Positions 34,456-43,800 are shown, counted from the stretch's first letter. The stretch is DNA of 64,000 nucleotides from Opitutus sp. GAS368 (GCF_900104925.1 NZ_LT629735.1:3331001-3395000); one strand, 5' to 3'. Numbers and translations: made by a program. Notes: generated by a model not told the origin, from the sequence alone.

Positions 34456-35804
34456 CTTTTCCCGATTACGCTTCCGTCACCGAGTATCTCTACGCCCTCA
34501 AGGCGGGCGGGGTGAAGTTCGGCATCGACCGGATGCGGCGGCTGGCGGCGGCGCTAGGGCATCCCGAGCGGGGTTACCCGGTGATCCATGTCGCCGGCAC
34601 CAACGGCAAGGGCTCGGTCTCGGCCATGCTCGATGCCATCCTCCACGCCGCGGGCCGGCACACCGGGCTCTACACGTCGCCCCACCTCGTCAAGCTGGGC
34701 GAACGCGTCCAGGTGGACCGGCGGCTCCTCACCGAGGCGGAGATCGTGGCCTATACGAACGAGCTCCGGCCGGTCGCGGCCCGGGCCGCGGCGGCGGCGG
34801 CGGACGAGCATGCGACCTTCTTCGAGTTCATGACGGCGATGGCGTTCCTGCAGTTCCAGCGGAAGCAGGTGGATATTGCGATTGTCGAGGTCGGGCTCGG
34901 CGGCCGGCTCGATGCGACCAATGTCGTCCAGCCGGAAATCGCGGTCATCACCTCCATCGGCCTCGACCACATTGCGGAACTTGGCGGCACGGTGGCGCTG
35001 ATCGCCCGCGAGAAGGCCGGCATCATCAAGCCCGGCCGGCCGGTCGTCATCGGGCGCCTGCCGCCCGAGGCGGAGTCGGTGATCCGGGCGGTGGCGGCCG
35101 GCCTGGATGCCCCGGTGCACTCGGTGCGCGAGGCCTTTGGCGAAAATCCGGACCGTTATCCTGCGACCAACCTCGCGGGCGACTACCAGCGCTGGAACGC
35201 GGCCACGGCGACGCTTGTGGCGCGTCTGCTGGATCGGAGCTGTAGGGTTGCCGCTAGCCGGCAGACCGGTCCGGCGACTAGCGCCGACCCTACAAAATGG
35301 GGGCTCACTGCAGAGGTGATCGCGCGCGGTCTGCAGTCGGTCAACTGGCCGGGTCGCTGGCAGCGCACCCTGTTCGGCGGGCGGCCGCTTATCCTCGATG
35401 CCTCGCACAATCCCGAGGGCGCGGAGGTGCTCGGGCAGAACCTGGTGCAGCTCCGGCGGGAAACCGGGCGCGCCCCGGTCATCATCGCCGGGGCGCTGGG
35501 CGAGTTCCGCGCCCGGGCGCTGCTCGAGGTGGTCTGCCGCCATGCACGGGAGGTCCACCTCGTGACGCCGCACCAGGCGCGTGCCAGCAGCTTTGAGGAG
35601 ATGGTCGCCTTGGTGCCGCCGGACAAACGCGGCCTTATCCACCGCGGCACGCTGGAAGCAATCTTTCCCGACGCGCGCACCTGCACGGTGGGCGGCCCCG
35701 GTGACACGGTGGTCGTCACCGGCTCGATCTACCTGCTGGGCGAGGTACTCGAGCGCATCGAGCCCGGCCGCGGGGCCGGCGAGGGGAAGCTGCAGGACTT
35801 CTAG
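34437..35804 (+). CDS. folC: Folylpolyglutamate synthase / dihydrofolate synthase
   Basis: The 455-residue protein has the FolC pattern: FGIDRMRRL, the P-loop HVAGTNGKGSVSAML, YTSPHLVKLGERVQV, VEVGLGGRLDATNV, TSIGLDHIAELG, EKAGIIKPG, and LDASHNPEGAEVL near the C-terminus. It adds glutamate to folates, and in many bacteria also joins glutamate to dihydropteroate. The start is GTG at 34437 or GTG at 34446; both lie in the right arm of a repeat element. Residues 269-286 are encoded by a 54-base palindromic repeat inserted in frame, in the region before the C-terminal domain, without breaking the frame. Confidence 0.92.
   Translation: MKSVVKPFPDYASVTEYLYALKAGGVKFGIDRMRRLAAALGHPERGYPVIHVAGTNGKGSVSAMLDAILHAAGRHTGLYTSPHLVKLGERVQVDRRLLTEAEIVAYTNELRPVAARAAAAAADEHATFFEFMTAMAFLQFQRKQVDIAIVEVGLGGRLDATNVVQPEIAVITSIGLDHIAELGGTVALIAREKAGIIKPGRPVVIGRLPPEAESVIRAVAAGLDAPVHSVREAFGENPDRYPATNLAGDYQRWNAATATLVARLLDRSCRVAASRQTGPATSADPTKWGLTAEVIARGLQSVNWPGRWQRTLFGGRPLILDASHNPEGAEVLGQNLVQLRRETGRAPVIIAGALGEFRARALLEVVCRHAREVHLVTPHQARASSFEEMVALVPPDKRGLIHRGTLEAIFPDARTCTVGGPGDTVVVTGSIYLLGEVLERIEPGRGAGEGKLQDF
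35241..35294. repeat. REP-like palindrome inserted in frame within folC
   Basis: TGTAGGG at 35241-35247 and CCCTACA at 35288-35294 bound a 54-base element of the GTAGGGTCG family seen also at 54977-55028 and 58308-58374; the centre has GACCGGTC. It is exactly 18 codons long, begins on a codon boundary and reads CRVAASRQTGPATSADPT. Confidence 0.88.
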
Positions 35805-35811
35805 CGGAAGG

Positions 35812-36642
35812 TCACTTCTTCGCCGGCGCGGGTTCGACGCCCGCATACTTGAGCATCTCCTTCACGTCGGCGGCGTGCGGGCCGTCCGGTTTCAGCTCGA
35901 GGTATTTTTGCAGGGACTCGATCATCCCGGGCGGACCGACCAGTTTGCCGGCTTGGTCCATGGTGGCGTTGCCCAGCAGGATGGAGCCCTTGATGAAGTA
36001 AGCATCGGCCCGGCCCGGGTCGGCGGCAATCGTCTTGTCGCAGTAGATGAGGGCCTCGTCCACCCGGCCAAGGTTGTAGCAGGTGGCGGCCAGGTCGAAA
36101 TATGCCGCGCTGGGATTGGGTTCCAGTTCAGCTGCCTTCCGGTAGGCGGCCAGCGCATCGTCGGGCTTGCCGAGCTTGAGATAGCAATTGCCCTGGTTGG
36201 TCAGCATCTGGCCCGCCGCTCTCGCCCGCTCCGTGGCGGGTTCACCCCGATTGGCGGCCGTCAGTTCCGGTTGCACGCGGGCCAGACCGTCCTCATAGGC
36301 GCGGATCGCTTCCTCGTATTTGCCCGAGTTGAGCAGCGCGTCCGCCCGCCCGCGGCGATACTCCCAGCGTTCCGGTTCCGCCGTGATCAGCGATTGAAAG
36401 GCCTCGGCGGCCTCGGGCCATTGCTTGGCGCTCAGCGCGGCGTTGGCGCGGGCGATAAGCTCGTTCAGCTTCAGGGCTTGCTCCCGCCTGGCCTTGAGCC
36501 GCTCGATTTCTTCCCCGCTCGCCGGCGCCTTGGCCGCGGCGGCGTCCTGGGGCGCACCCGGCTTCGGCTCCTGGGCGGTCGCCAGCAGGCCCAGGAGGCC
36601 GGAGAGAAGCGCGGCGCGAATCAGACTGCCCGGTTTTCGCAT
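35812..36642 (-). CDS. Secreted tetratricopeptide-repeat protein
   Basis: A 276-residue protein with an N-terminal signal peptide (MRKPGSLIRAALLSGLLGLL) followed by an Ala/Pro-rich linker and a short charged helix (about 45-60). Several TPR units follow from about residue 65 to 255 (for example WPEAAEAFQSLITAEPERWE, YEEAIRAYEDGLA, PDDALAAYRKAAELEPNPSA, VDEALIYCDKTIAADPGRAD). It likely acts as a protein-binding scaffold in the periplasm. It converges with folC, 7 bases between stops. No specific partner can be named. Confidence 0.85.
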   Translation of the reverse strand: MRKPGSLIRAALLSGLLGLLATAQEPKPGAPQDAAAAKAPASGEEIERLKARREQALKLNELIARANAALSAKQWPEAAEAFQSLITAEPERWEYRRGRADALLNSGKYEEAIRAYEDGLARVQPELTAANRGEPATERARAAGQMLTNQGNCYLKLGKPDDALAAYRKAAELEPNPSAAYFDLAATCYNLGRVDEALIYCDKTIAADPGRADAYFIKGSILLGNATMDQAGKLVGPPGMIESLQKYLELKPDGPHAADVKEMLKYAGVEPAPAKK

Positions 36643-36690
36643 GCCTTACCCTAGCACGCGGCGGCTGGCGGGAAATGCCAAAGTTCGGTA

Positions 36691-36793
36691 GCGGGTCAGT
36701 TTGGTTTCTTCGCTGTTTGTCGGTCGGGGTTTATCCCCGACAGGTCGCATGGAATGCCGGGCCTGAAGCCCGGCCTGCATCAAACTGGCCCGC
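36691..36793. repeat. Composite inverted repeat upstream of the epimerase gene
   Basis: Outer arms GCGGGTCAGTTTG (36691-36703) and CAAACTGGCCCGC (36781-36793) are complementary with one mismatch. Inside are two hairpins, CGGGG-TTTAT-CCCCG (around 36725-36739) and GCCGGGC-CTGAA-GCCCGGC (around 36756-36774). It lies 80 bases before the ATG of the epimerase. Confidence 0.7.
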
Positions 36794-36873
36794 TGCCCAA
36801 AATTCCCGCGGTTGGCGCGTGTTACTCCACTCTTGTTTCCCGGGACTTCCGCTGCAAGCGTCCTGCGCCACTG

Positions 36874-37875
36874 ATGCAACCCCGCCCGTCATTCGCGAAG
36901 GCCTTCCGCGGCAAGCGCGTGCTCATCACCGGCGGCCTCGGGTTCATCGGCTCCAACCTGACGCGGGCGCTCGTGGCGCTCGGCGCGAAGGTCACGATCC
37001 TCGACAGCCTGATCCCCGAATACGGCGGCAACCGGCGCAATCTCCGCGGCCTCGGGCGCCAGGTGGCCATCAACCTCGCCGACGTGCGCGACCGGCACAG
37101 CCTGCCGGAATTTCTGCGCGGGCAGCATTTCCTGTTCAACCTCGCCGGGCAGACGAGTCACATGGACTCGATGACCGATCCCGAGACCGATCTCGAGATC
37201 AACTGCCGGGCCCAGCTCACGCTCCTCGAGGCCTGTCGGCGGCATAATCCCAAGCTGCGCGTCGTGTTCGCCAGCACGCGCCAGATCTACGGCCGGCCGG
37301 ACTACCTGCCGGTGGACGAAAAACACCCGCTGCGGCCGGTGGACGTCAACGGCATCAACAAGCTCGCCGGCGAGGAATACCACCTCCTCTACAGCGAGGT
37401 GCATGGGATCCAAAGCACCGTCTTGCGTCTGACCAACACCATCGGCCCGCGCATGCGCGTGAAGGACGCCCGCCAGACCTTTGTCGGCATCTGGATCCGC
37501 CAGATTCTCGAGGGCCGGCCCGTCGAGGTGTGGGGCGGCGACCAGCGGCGCGATTTCACCTACGTGGACGATGCCGTCGAGGCGTTCCTGCTGGCGGCGA
37601 CCCATCCCCGGGCCGTCGGCGGCGTCTTCAACCTCGGCGGCGTGGGCCGGCTCAGCCTGCGCGAGCTGGCCCGGACGCTGGTCGCCGTGGCCGGGCACGG
37701 CAGCTACCGCGTGAAGCCGTTTCCCGCCGATCGGAAGAAAATCGACATCGGCGACTATTACTCGGATTGCCGGCTCATCGGCCGGAAACTGGGCTGGAAG
37801 CCGCGCACCGGCATCCGCGAGGCGCTCGCGCAGACCGTCGCCTATTATCGCTCGGAACTGCCGCACTATCTATGA
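36874..37875 (+). CDS. NAD-dependent epimerase/dehydratase (extended SDR), sugar-nucleotide type
   Basis: The 333-residue protein has the Rossmann motif VLITGGLGFIGSNLTRAL (residues 15-32), NLAGQTSHMDSM, FASTRQIYG, RLTNTIGPRM and GGDQRRDFTYVDDAVEAF, typical for nucleotide-sugar epimerases or dehydratases. The usual catalytic YxxxK is NGINK here (DVNGINKLAGEEYH): Lys is kept but Tyr is replaced by Asn, a variant known in a branch of this family. Sugar and reaction cannot be told. It is followed, across a mobile-looking element, by a DegT-type aminotransferase; the two probably belonged to one pathway for an amino sugar of the cell surface. Confidence 0.85.
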   Translation: MQPRPSFAKAFRGKRVLITGGLGFIGSNLTRALVALGAKVTILDSLIPEYGGNRRNLRGLGRQVAINLADVRDRHSLPEFLRGQHFLFNLAGQTSHMDSMTDPETDLEINCRAQLTLLEACRRHNPKLRVVFASTRQIYGRPDYLPVDEKHPLRPVDVNGINKLAGEEYHLLYSEVHGIQSTVLRLTNTIGPRMRVKDARQTFVGIWIRQILEGRPVEVWGGDQRRDFTYVDDAVEAFLLAATHPRAVGGVFNLGGVGRLSLRELARTLVAVAGHGSYRVKPFPADRKKIDIGDYYSDCRLIGRKLGWKPRTGIREALAQTVAYYRSELPHYL

Positions 37876-37876
37876 A

Positions 37877-38341
37877 TTTGCACAGGAGCTAACGGAGGGA
37901 ACGGAGAGAATGCATCCTTTGTTTCAGAAGGCTGATGGATTGACCGAACATATCATCGGTGCAGCCATTGAAGTGCACAAAGACAAAGGTCCTGGATTGA
38001 TTGAATCGATTTATGAGTGGTGTCTTTTGCGCGAATTGGAATTGCGGCGGCTCACCACGGAGTCGCAAAGAGTGGTGCGGCTGAACTATAAAGGTTTCAC
38101 GCGGGATGAGCCCCTAAGATTTGATGTCTTGGTCGAAGGCTGCGTTCTGGTGGAGGCCAAGGCGGCCGAGGCCGTTTTGCCAATCCACAAGGCGCAGCTT
38201 TTGAGCTACATGAAACTGCTCGATGTTCCAGTAGGATTGCTCATCAACTTCAATGTTTCGAAACTAACGGACGGTGTTTCCCGGCTCATGTTGCCTGGGG
38301 TTAATCTATAACTCCGTTCTCTCCGTTGCCTCCTGTGCAAA
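37877..38341. mobile_element. 465-bp element with terminal inverted repeats carrying one GxxExxY gene
   Basis: The ends are perfect 12-base inverted repeats, TTTGCACAGGAG at 37877-37888 and CTCCTGTGCAAA at 38330-38341. Inside them the match continues: AACGGAG and GAACGGAG on the left (to 37906), and CTCCGTTC and CTCCGTT on the right, with 9-base periodicity. The element begins one base after the epimerase stop and its right end contains the GTG start of the aminotransferase gene. The single gene fills the interior. Composition is clearly more A/T-rich than its neighbours. No clear target duplication was seen. Mobility is inferred. Confidence 0.65.
37910..38311 (+). CDS. GxxExxY protein (PDDEXK_3 family)
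   Basis: A 133-residue protein with the family signature GLIESIYEWCL (G-x-x-E-x-x-Y, residues 29-35) preceded by GAAIEVHKDKGPG. FDVLVEGCVLVEAKA (about 72-86) gives the Asp and Glu-x-Lys of a PD-(D/E)xK nuclease-like site. The family is common in environmental bacteria; its biochemical role is not established. The Shine-Dalgarno-like GGAG before the ATG lies in the left terminal repeat, so the element supplies its own ribosome site. The gene is flanked on both sides by inverted arms matching gene-less copies at 13901-13966 and 63511-63622. Confidence 0.9.
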   Translation: MHPLFQKADGLTEHIIGAAIEVHKDKGPGLIESIYEWCLLRELELRRLTTESQRVVRLNYKGFTRDEPLRFDVLVEGCVLVEAKAAEAVLPIHKAQLLSYMKLLDVPVGLLINFNVSKLTDGVSRLMLPGVNL

Positions 38342-39441
38342 AAATCCTTCCCGCCGATCCAAGAGCTTCCTACCTCGCCGCCCAGGCCGGGATCGACGCC
38401 GCCATCAAGCGCGTGATGCTCAGCGGCCACTACATCCTCGGCCCCGAACTCGACGCCTTTGAGCAGGAATTCAGCGCGTGGCTTGGCACGGCCGGCACCG
38501 TCGGCGTGGCCAACGGCACCGAGGCCATCGAGCTGGCGCTGCTCGCGGCCGGCATCGGCCCCGGCGACAAGGTTGTCACCGTGGCCAACACCGTCACAGC
38601 GACGGTCTCGGCCATCGTCGCCACCGGCGCCAAGCCGGTGTTCGTGGACATCGAGGCCGACACCATGCTCATGGATCTGGCCGCCCTGGACACGATGCTC
38701 ACCAAGCTGCGGGACCCGAAGATCAAGGCGGTCGTGCCGGTGCACCTCTACGGCCAGGCGGTGGACATGCCGCGGCTCATGGAACTGGCGGGGCGGCACA
38801 ACCTGTTCGTCATGGAGGACTGCGCCCAGGCGCACGGGTCGCTCGTCGGCGGCAAAAAAGCCGGCGCGTGGGGCCAGCTCGCCTCGTTCAGCTTTTATCC
38901 GACCAAGAACATCGGCGCGTTCGGCGATGCCGGCGCCGTGACGGGACGCGACCTCGCGCTGCTCGAAAAAGTGCGGCTGCTGCGGCAATACGGCTGGCGC
39001 AAACGCTACGTGAGCGACCACCACGGCCGCAACAGCCGGCTCGACGAGCTCCAGGCGGCGATCCTGCGCGTGCGTCTGGCCCGCCTCGACGCCGAGAACC
39101 AGCGCCGCCATGAAATCGCCGGATTGTATCTGGCGGCCCTGCCGGAGGCACCGCTCAGGCTGCCCGTCATCGCCGCGGACCGGACGCACACCTGGCACCA
39201 GTTTGTGGTGCGGACGCCGAAGCGCGACGAACTGCAGGCGCACTTGGCGAAGAAAGACATCGTGTGCGGCGTGCTTTATCCGGTGCCGATCCACCGCCAG
39301 CCGGCGTATCACGATGCCTCGCTGTCGCTCCCGCAGACCGAGCAGGCCTGCGCCGAGGTCCTCTCGCTGCCGCTGCACCCCGGGTTGACGAACGACGATG
39401 TCGCTCGGGTCGCGCGCGAGGTGAAGGCGTTCTTCGGGTAG
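38335..39441 (+). CDS. DegT/DnrJ/EryC1-family PLP-dependent sugar aminotransferase
   Basis: The 368-residue protein has the family order: SGHYILGPELDAFEQEF, GVANGTEAIELAL, VVPVHLYGQAVDM, EDCAQAHGSLVGGKKAG, and the PLP lysine in FYPTKNIGAFGDAG (about residue 187). It transfers an amino group to a keto sugar nucleotide. GTG at 38335 is chosen as start; it lies inside the right terminal repeat of the upstream element, and TTG at 38326 is a poorer choice. With the epimerase at 36874-37875 it would complete a dehydrogenation-transamination step for a surface amino sugar. Confidence 0.92.
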   Translation: MQKILPADPRASYLAAQAGIDAAIKRVMLSGHYILGPELDAFEQEFSAWLGTAGTVGVANGTEAIELALLAAGIGPGDKVVTVANTVTATVSAIVATGAKPVFVDIEADTMLMDLAALDTMLTKLRDPKIKAVVPVHLYGQAVDMPRLMELAGRHNLFVMEDCAQAHGSLVGGKKAGAWGQLASFSFYPTKNIGAFGDAGAVTGRDLALLEKVRLLRQYGWRKRYVSDHHGRNSRLDELQAAILRVRLARLDAENQRRHEIAGLYLAALPEAPLRLPVIAADRTHTWHQFVVRTPKRDELQAHLAKKDIVCGVLYPVPIHRQPAYHDASLSLPQTEQACAEVLSLPLHPGLTNDDVARVAREVKAFFG

Positions 39442-39473
39442 GGACCGTTGCCCCCAACGGCCCACGGCGGCCT

Positions 39474-39617
39474 GGTAGTTTAATACCAAACACCCAAAGC
39501 TTTTACACGAAGGCCGCAAAGAACGCAGAGATATTTCCCATCGCAGGATCTGCTTCGCGGTCTTGGCGACCTTGGTGTAGAGTGTAGTAGCTTGAGGCGA
39601 TTGGTATAATAGACTAC
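39474..39617. repeat. 9-base-phased inverted-repeat element after the aminotransferase gene
   Basis: Left arm 39504-39531 (TACACGAAG, GCCGCAAAG, AACGCAGAG) and right arm 39552-39582, its complement (CTTCGCGG, CTTGGCGA, CTTGGTGTA). An outer layer adds TAGTTTAATACCAA on the left and TTGGTATAATAGACTA on the right (39600-39615). Confidence 0.7.
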
Positions 39618-39700
39618 TAATGACGGGCAGGTAGGTTGCGGACTCCCTTCCGCGCCGCTACGGCGAAGGGGGGTCGTTGGGTTCTTCGCTTAGGCTGGCG

Positions 39701-40186
39701 TCAGTAGAAGGTCGTGAACAGGCAGGTCGCGCGTTGGGACGCACCCGGATTGAGGTCGTCGGATTGCCGGCCGAAAACCAGCGCCAGGCGGCCGTCCACG
39801 CTGGGTGAGAAAAAAACGACGAAGATTTCCGCCTTGGGCTCCAGATGGGTGCCGGTCGAGTTCGGCTTCAGCCGGGCCTGTTGGCCCAGCGCCCGGGCCA
39901 GCAGGTTCCGGGAGGCATCCGGGTAGGATTCGGTCTCCCGGCCCAGCACGACCGAGCCGTCCGAACGGATCTGCGCCTCCAGAATCACGTAGCCGGCATA
40001 TTCCATATCGCGAATCTTGAGCCACTTTGCCGCCGTGAAGAGTTTCTCCATGTCCCCTTGCGGAAAGCGCGGATTGCCGGCCAGGGTCGGTTTGGCGGGC
40101 AGTGCAATCCGATCCGGTGAAACGCACCCGGAAATCGAGAAGAGGAGTGCCGCCAGCAACGCTCCACGTGGGACGGAACAACGCAT
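39701..40186 (-). CDS. Putative lipoprotein, TonB C-terminal-like
   Basis: A 161-residue protein with lipobox FSISGC (Cys near residue 20). The rest has the pattern YVILEAQIRSDGSVVLGRET, reminiscent of the beta strand pair of TonB-like C-terminal domains, and an even pattern of charged residues. I do not know its function. The start at 40186 gives the best signal peptide and leaves 16 bases from the GNAT stop; an upstream ATG at 40232-40234 would overlap that gene. Confidence 0.65.
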   Translation of the reverse strand: MRCSVPRGALLAALLFSISGCVSPDRIALPAKPTLAGNPRFPQGDMEKLFTAAKWLKIRDMEYAGYVILEAQIRSDGSVVLGRETESYPDASRNLLARALGQQARLKPNSTGTHLEPKAEIFVVFFSPSVDGRLALVFGRQSDDLNPGASQRATCLFTTFY

Positions 40187-40202
40187 CTTCAAGCGGGCGC
40201 TC

Positions 40203-40703
40203 TCAGAGGCGATGAGCGAGAAATAATTCCGCATGGAGTTTTCCGGCGACCCGCAACGCCGCCTCTTCCCGGCCGTAAATCATGAAGCCCGCGCTTTCGT
40301 AAAGGCGCAGGGCGGGACGGTTCCCTTCAACCACGGCCAGCCGGACTTGCCTCAAACCCGGCATCCGTCGGGCGGCCTCGAGGGCACGGCTGAGCAACTG
40401 GCGGCCAAGGCCGTTCCGCCTCATTTTCCGCTCCACATACATGCCGTATATCGACGCCTTGTGTCTCGCTTTCGGTTTGCCGTCGCGGATGAGCGTGACG
40501 ACCCCGACCAGCTGTTCGCCAGCAAAGGCACCGAAAGCCCACTTGGTTGCCGATTGCTGCAGGCGGGCCTCGAACACGGCCAGGGGATACTTCGCTTCCT
40601 CCGCATGGGAGCTGCCAAAGGCCATCGGGCTTTGGCGCAATCCGCGCAGGCGAAGCCGGCGATAGGCTATGGCGTCCGGGGGTGAAAGGCGGCGGATATT
40701 CAT
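40203..40703 (-). CDS. GNAT-family N-acetyltransferase
   Basis: The 166-residue protein shows the GNAT fold: IRRLSPPDAIAYRRLRLRGL at the N-terminus, YVERKMRRNGLGRQLLSRAL with the acetyl-CoA loop (R-N-G-L-G, about residues 90-110), and VVEGNRPALRLYESAGF. Substrate unknown. It is the first of a two-gene unit with the small lipoprotein. Confidence 0.87.
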   Translation of the reverse strand: MNIRRLSPPDAIAYRRLRLRGLRQSPMAFGSSHAEEAKYPLAVFEARLQQSATKWAFGAFAGEQLVGVVTLIRDGKPKARHKASIYGMYVERKMRRNGLGRQLLSRALEAARRMPGLRQVRLAVVEGNRPALRLYESAGFMIYGREEAALRVAGKLHAELFLAHRL

Positions 40704-40812
40704 GTATTGCTGGGACGATACTGTTGAGTCGTGCGCGGGCGAGCGGTTTGCGAACCTGAAACAGAGTTGGCGGGACGGAACCGGGCCCGGGAATCGCCCC
40801 GCCTTGCGGCCA

Positions 40813-43800
40813 TCAATCGATGTCCGCTTCCTCCACCTCGTCCGGCGCGTTGGGCAGGGTGTCGGGTTTCAATTCGGGCAGGCCGGCGGCCTTGAGCCGG
40901 TGGTTGAGAGCGGGCAGCTCCCCGGCCGTCAACTTCTCCCAGCGTTCGGCGGCCTCGTTGAATTCCTCGGCGAGCTGCGCCGCGGTCGCGGTCTGCGCCT
41001 TGGTGGGCGCGGCATCGGCGGGTTCCAGCGCATTGTAGAGTTCGCCGGCCTCCCCGTGGATGCCGGTGAGCGCCGACTCCGCCTCCGCGCCGGCGGGGGC
41101 GTCGAGCTGCGCCTGCAGTTTGGCTTTCAGCGCCGCGAGTTCGGGGCCCGGGGCTCGGGGCTCCTTGGTGGTGGCCTCGATCTGCTCAAGCAGCGAATGG
41201 GCGTGCCGGATGGTCCGGGCGCTGCGGCTCATGAGCTCGGCCAGGCGGCCTTGCAGTTCGAAACGCTTTTGCCAGTCGGCCGCCGGGGTCTTGACGCGTG
41301 GATCCATTGTGACCGTGAGCGGGGCGGACCGGACCTGCGCGCCCGCCGTGAGCCTGATCGTATACTGGCCGGGCAGCGCGCCCGGTCCGCGCGGCAGACG
41401 CGGCGTGCGGTGACGGACGGCGGAGATGGGGTAGGTGTGCCGCAGCGAATCCGGTGTGGTGTAATGCAGGTCCCACACCCAGCGGTGCAGGCCGGCGCCG
41501 GCGGGCAGCGTCGGCGGCAACTGCGGCCAGTAGGACGGGATCGGGAGCTTCGGCAGGTCGGCGGCCACAACCTCGGGCTGGTCCTGGCTCGAGTAGTGCC
41601 GCACCACGTTGCCGCCGGCGTCCAGGATTTCCAGCGTGACCGGGCCCGCGGCGGGGGTGGCGAGGTAGTAATCCAGGATGGCGCCCTCTGGCGGGTTCTC
41701 CCCGGCCGGTTCGTCGGGCGGGAGCGGCGTGTCGGTGTTCAGGTTGTCGCGCACGCGGACCGCCGGGGCGGGTTTGAAAAGGGCCATCGCGGGCGGGCCG
41801 GCGGGGGCGAGTTGCCGCAGCGGCGAGAGGTCATCGAGGATCCAGAAGGCGCGCCCGTGGGTGGCCACGATCAGGTCCGGGCCGTGGATGATGATGTCCC
41901 GCATGGAGGTGTGCGGCAGGTTGAGCTGCAGTGGCTCCCAGTGGTCGCCGTCGTTGAACGACACCCACACGCCCTTCTCGGTGGCGGCGAACAGCAGGCC
42001 CGGGCGCACCGGATCCTCCCGCACGGCGTTGACCGGCGCCTGGTCGAGGCCGGCGGTGATCAGCTGCCAGGTTTTGCCGCTGTCATGGGTGCGGTAGACG
42101 TAGGGCGCCAGGTCATCAATGCGGAAGCGGCTGACGGAAACATACGCCGAGGCCGCGTCGAAATGGGATGCGTCAATCTGGGTGACCTTGCTCCACGGCG
42201 TGAGGGCGGGCGGCGTGACTTCGTTCCACTTTTTGCCGCTGTCGGTGGTCAGCCACACGAGGCCGTCGTCGGTGCCGGCCCAGATGATCGGCAAACTTTT
42301 GGGCGAGGGCGCGAGCGCGTAGATGACACCGCGTTGCTTTTCCGCGGCCGCGGCGTCCTTCGCCGGCAGCGTGCCGAGATTGGCGGGGATGCCGGCGTGC
42401 GGCCGGCCGAGGTCCGGGCTGATCTCCTGCCACGAGTGCCCGCCGTCGGTGGTCTTGAACAAAATGTTCGTGCCGTAATAGAGCACATGCGGGTCGACCG
42501 GGGAGAACATCAGCGGCATCGTCCGCACCGCGCGATATTTCGGCGAAGCCTGCGGCACGGGTGAGACCATTTCCACCTGGCCGGTGTCCCAATGAAACTT
42601 CGAGACCTCAAGCCGGCCGGCGCCGTAGACGAGGTTCGGGTCGAGAGGGTCGGGGGCGACATAGCCGTATTCGCTGGCACCGACGGGATGCCAGTCGCGG
42701 AAGGTGATGGCGCCGTCGTTGCCGCGGCTCGCGATGCCGACCGAGCCGCTCTCCTGCTGGCCGCTGTAGACGCGGTAGGGAAAAACGTTGTCCGCCGCCA
42801 CATGGTAGAGCTGGGCGGTCGGCTGGTTATACCAGGAGCTCCAGGTGCGCCCGCCGTTGACGGTGACGACCGCTCCCTGGTCGGAAACGAGCAGCATGAT
42901 CTCGGGGTGCTGGGGATTGATCCAGAAATTCTGGTAGTCGTCGCCGCCGGGCGCGCCTTTCAGCGCCGACCAGGTCTTCGCGCCGTCGGTGGAACGCCAG
43001 GCGACCACGGTGGCGGTATAGACGATGTCGGGGTTCACGGGGTCGACGCGGATCAGCGGCATGTCGCCGCCGCCGATGGGGAGTCCGGGCCGGGTATCGG
43101 TGGTGGCTGGATGCCAGTTTTCCCCCGCGTCGTCGGAGCGGTAGATTCCAGAGCTGCCCGGTGTGCTGACGGTGGCATAGATGCGACGTGAATCAGCCGG
43201 GGCCACCGCGAGGTAAACTTGGCTGACGTCAGCCGGCAGACCGGCGGTGAGTTTGCGCCAGGTCTGACCGGCGTCGGTGGACTTGAAGAGGCCGCCCTTC
43301 ACGCCCTTGTAGTTGTTGTGTTCGTCCCACGGGCCGAGCCGCGATTCCCAGAGCGTGGCATACATCACGTCGGGATTCGCCGGGTCGAAGCAGACGTCCC
43401 AGCCGCCGGTATCCGCATCGACGTAGAGTGACTTTTCCCAGGTGGCGCCACCGTCCGTCGAGCGGTAGATGCCGCGCTCGGCGTTGGCGCCGTAGGGATG
43501 GCCGAGCACGGCGGCAAAAAGCCGGTCGGGGTTGCGCGGGTCGATGGCGAGGGTGGGGATCTGCTGGCCGTCGCGCAGGCCGAGGTGCGTCCAGGTCGCG
43601 CCGGCGTCGGCGGAGCGGTAGATGCCGTCGCCGACCGAGAGGTCCGGCCGGCGCAGGCCCTCGCCGCTGGCGACGTAGACGATGTTCGGATTCGACGGCG
43701 CGACGGCGATGGCGCCGATGGACTGCGTCGGCTGCGCGTCGAAGATCGGGTTCCACGTCTGGCCGAAGTCGTCGGTCTTCCAGACGCCGCCGTTCACCTG

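Noticed and set aside
37870-38350. Direct target-site duplication around the GxxExxY element
   Set aside because: Bases outside the 12-base ends (…ATGAA and AAATC…) show no convincing duplication, only shared A residues.
34280-39617. CRISPR array
   Set aside because: Repeat units of about 9 bases come in short inverted pairs without spacers; no cas gene is present.
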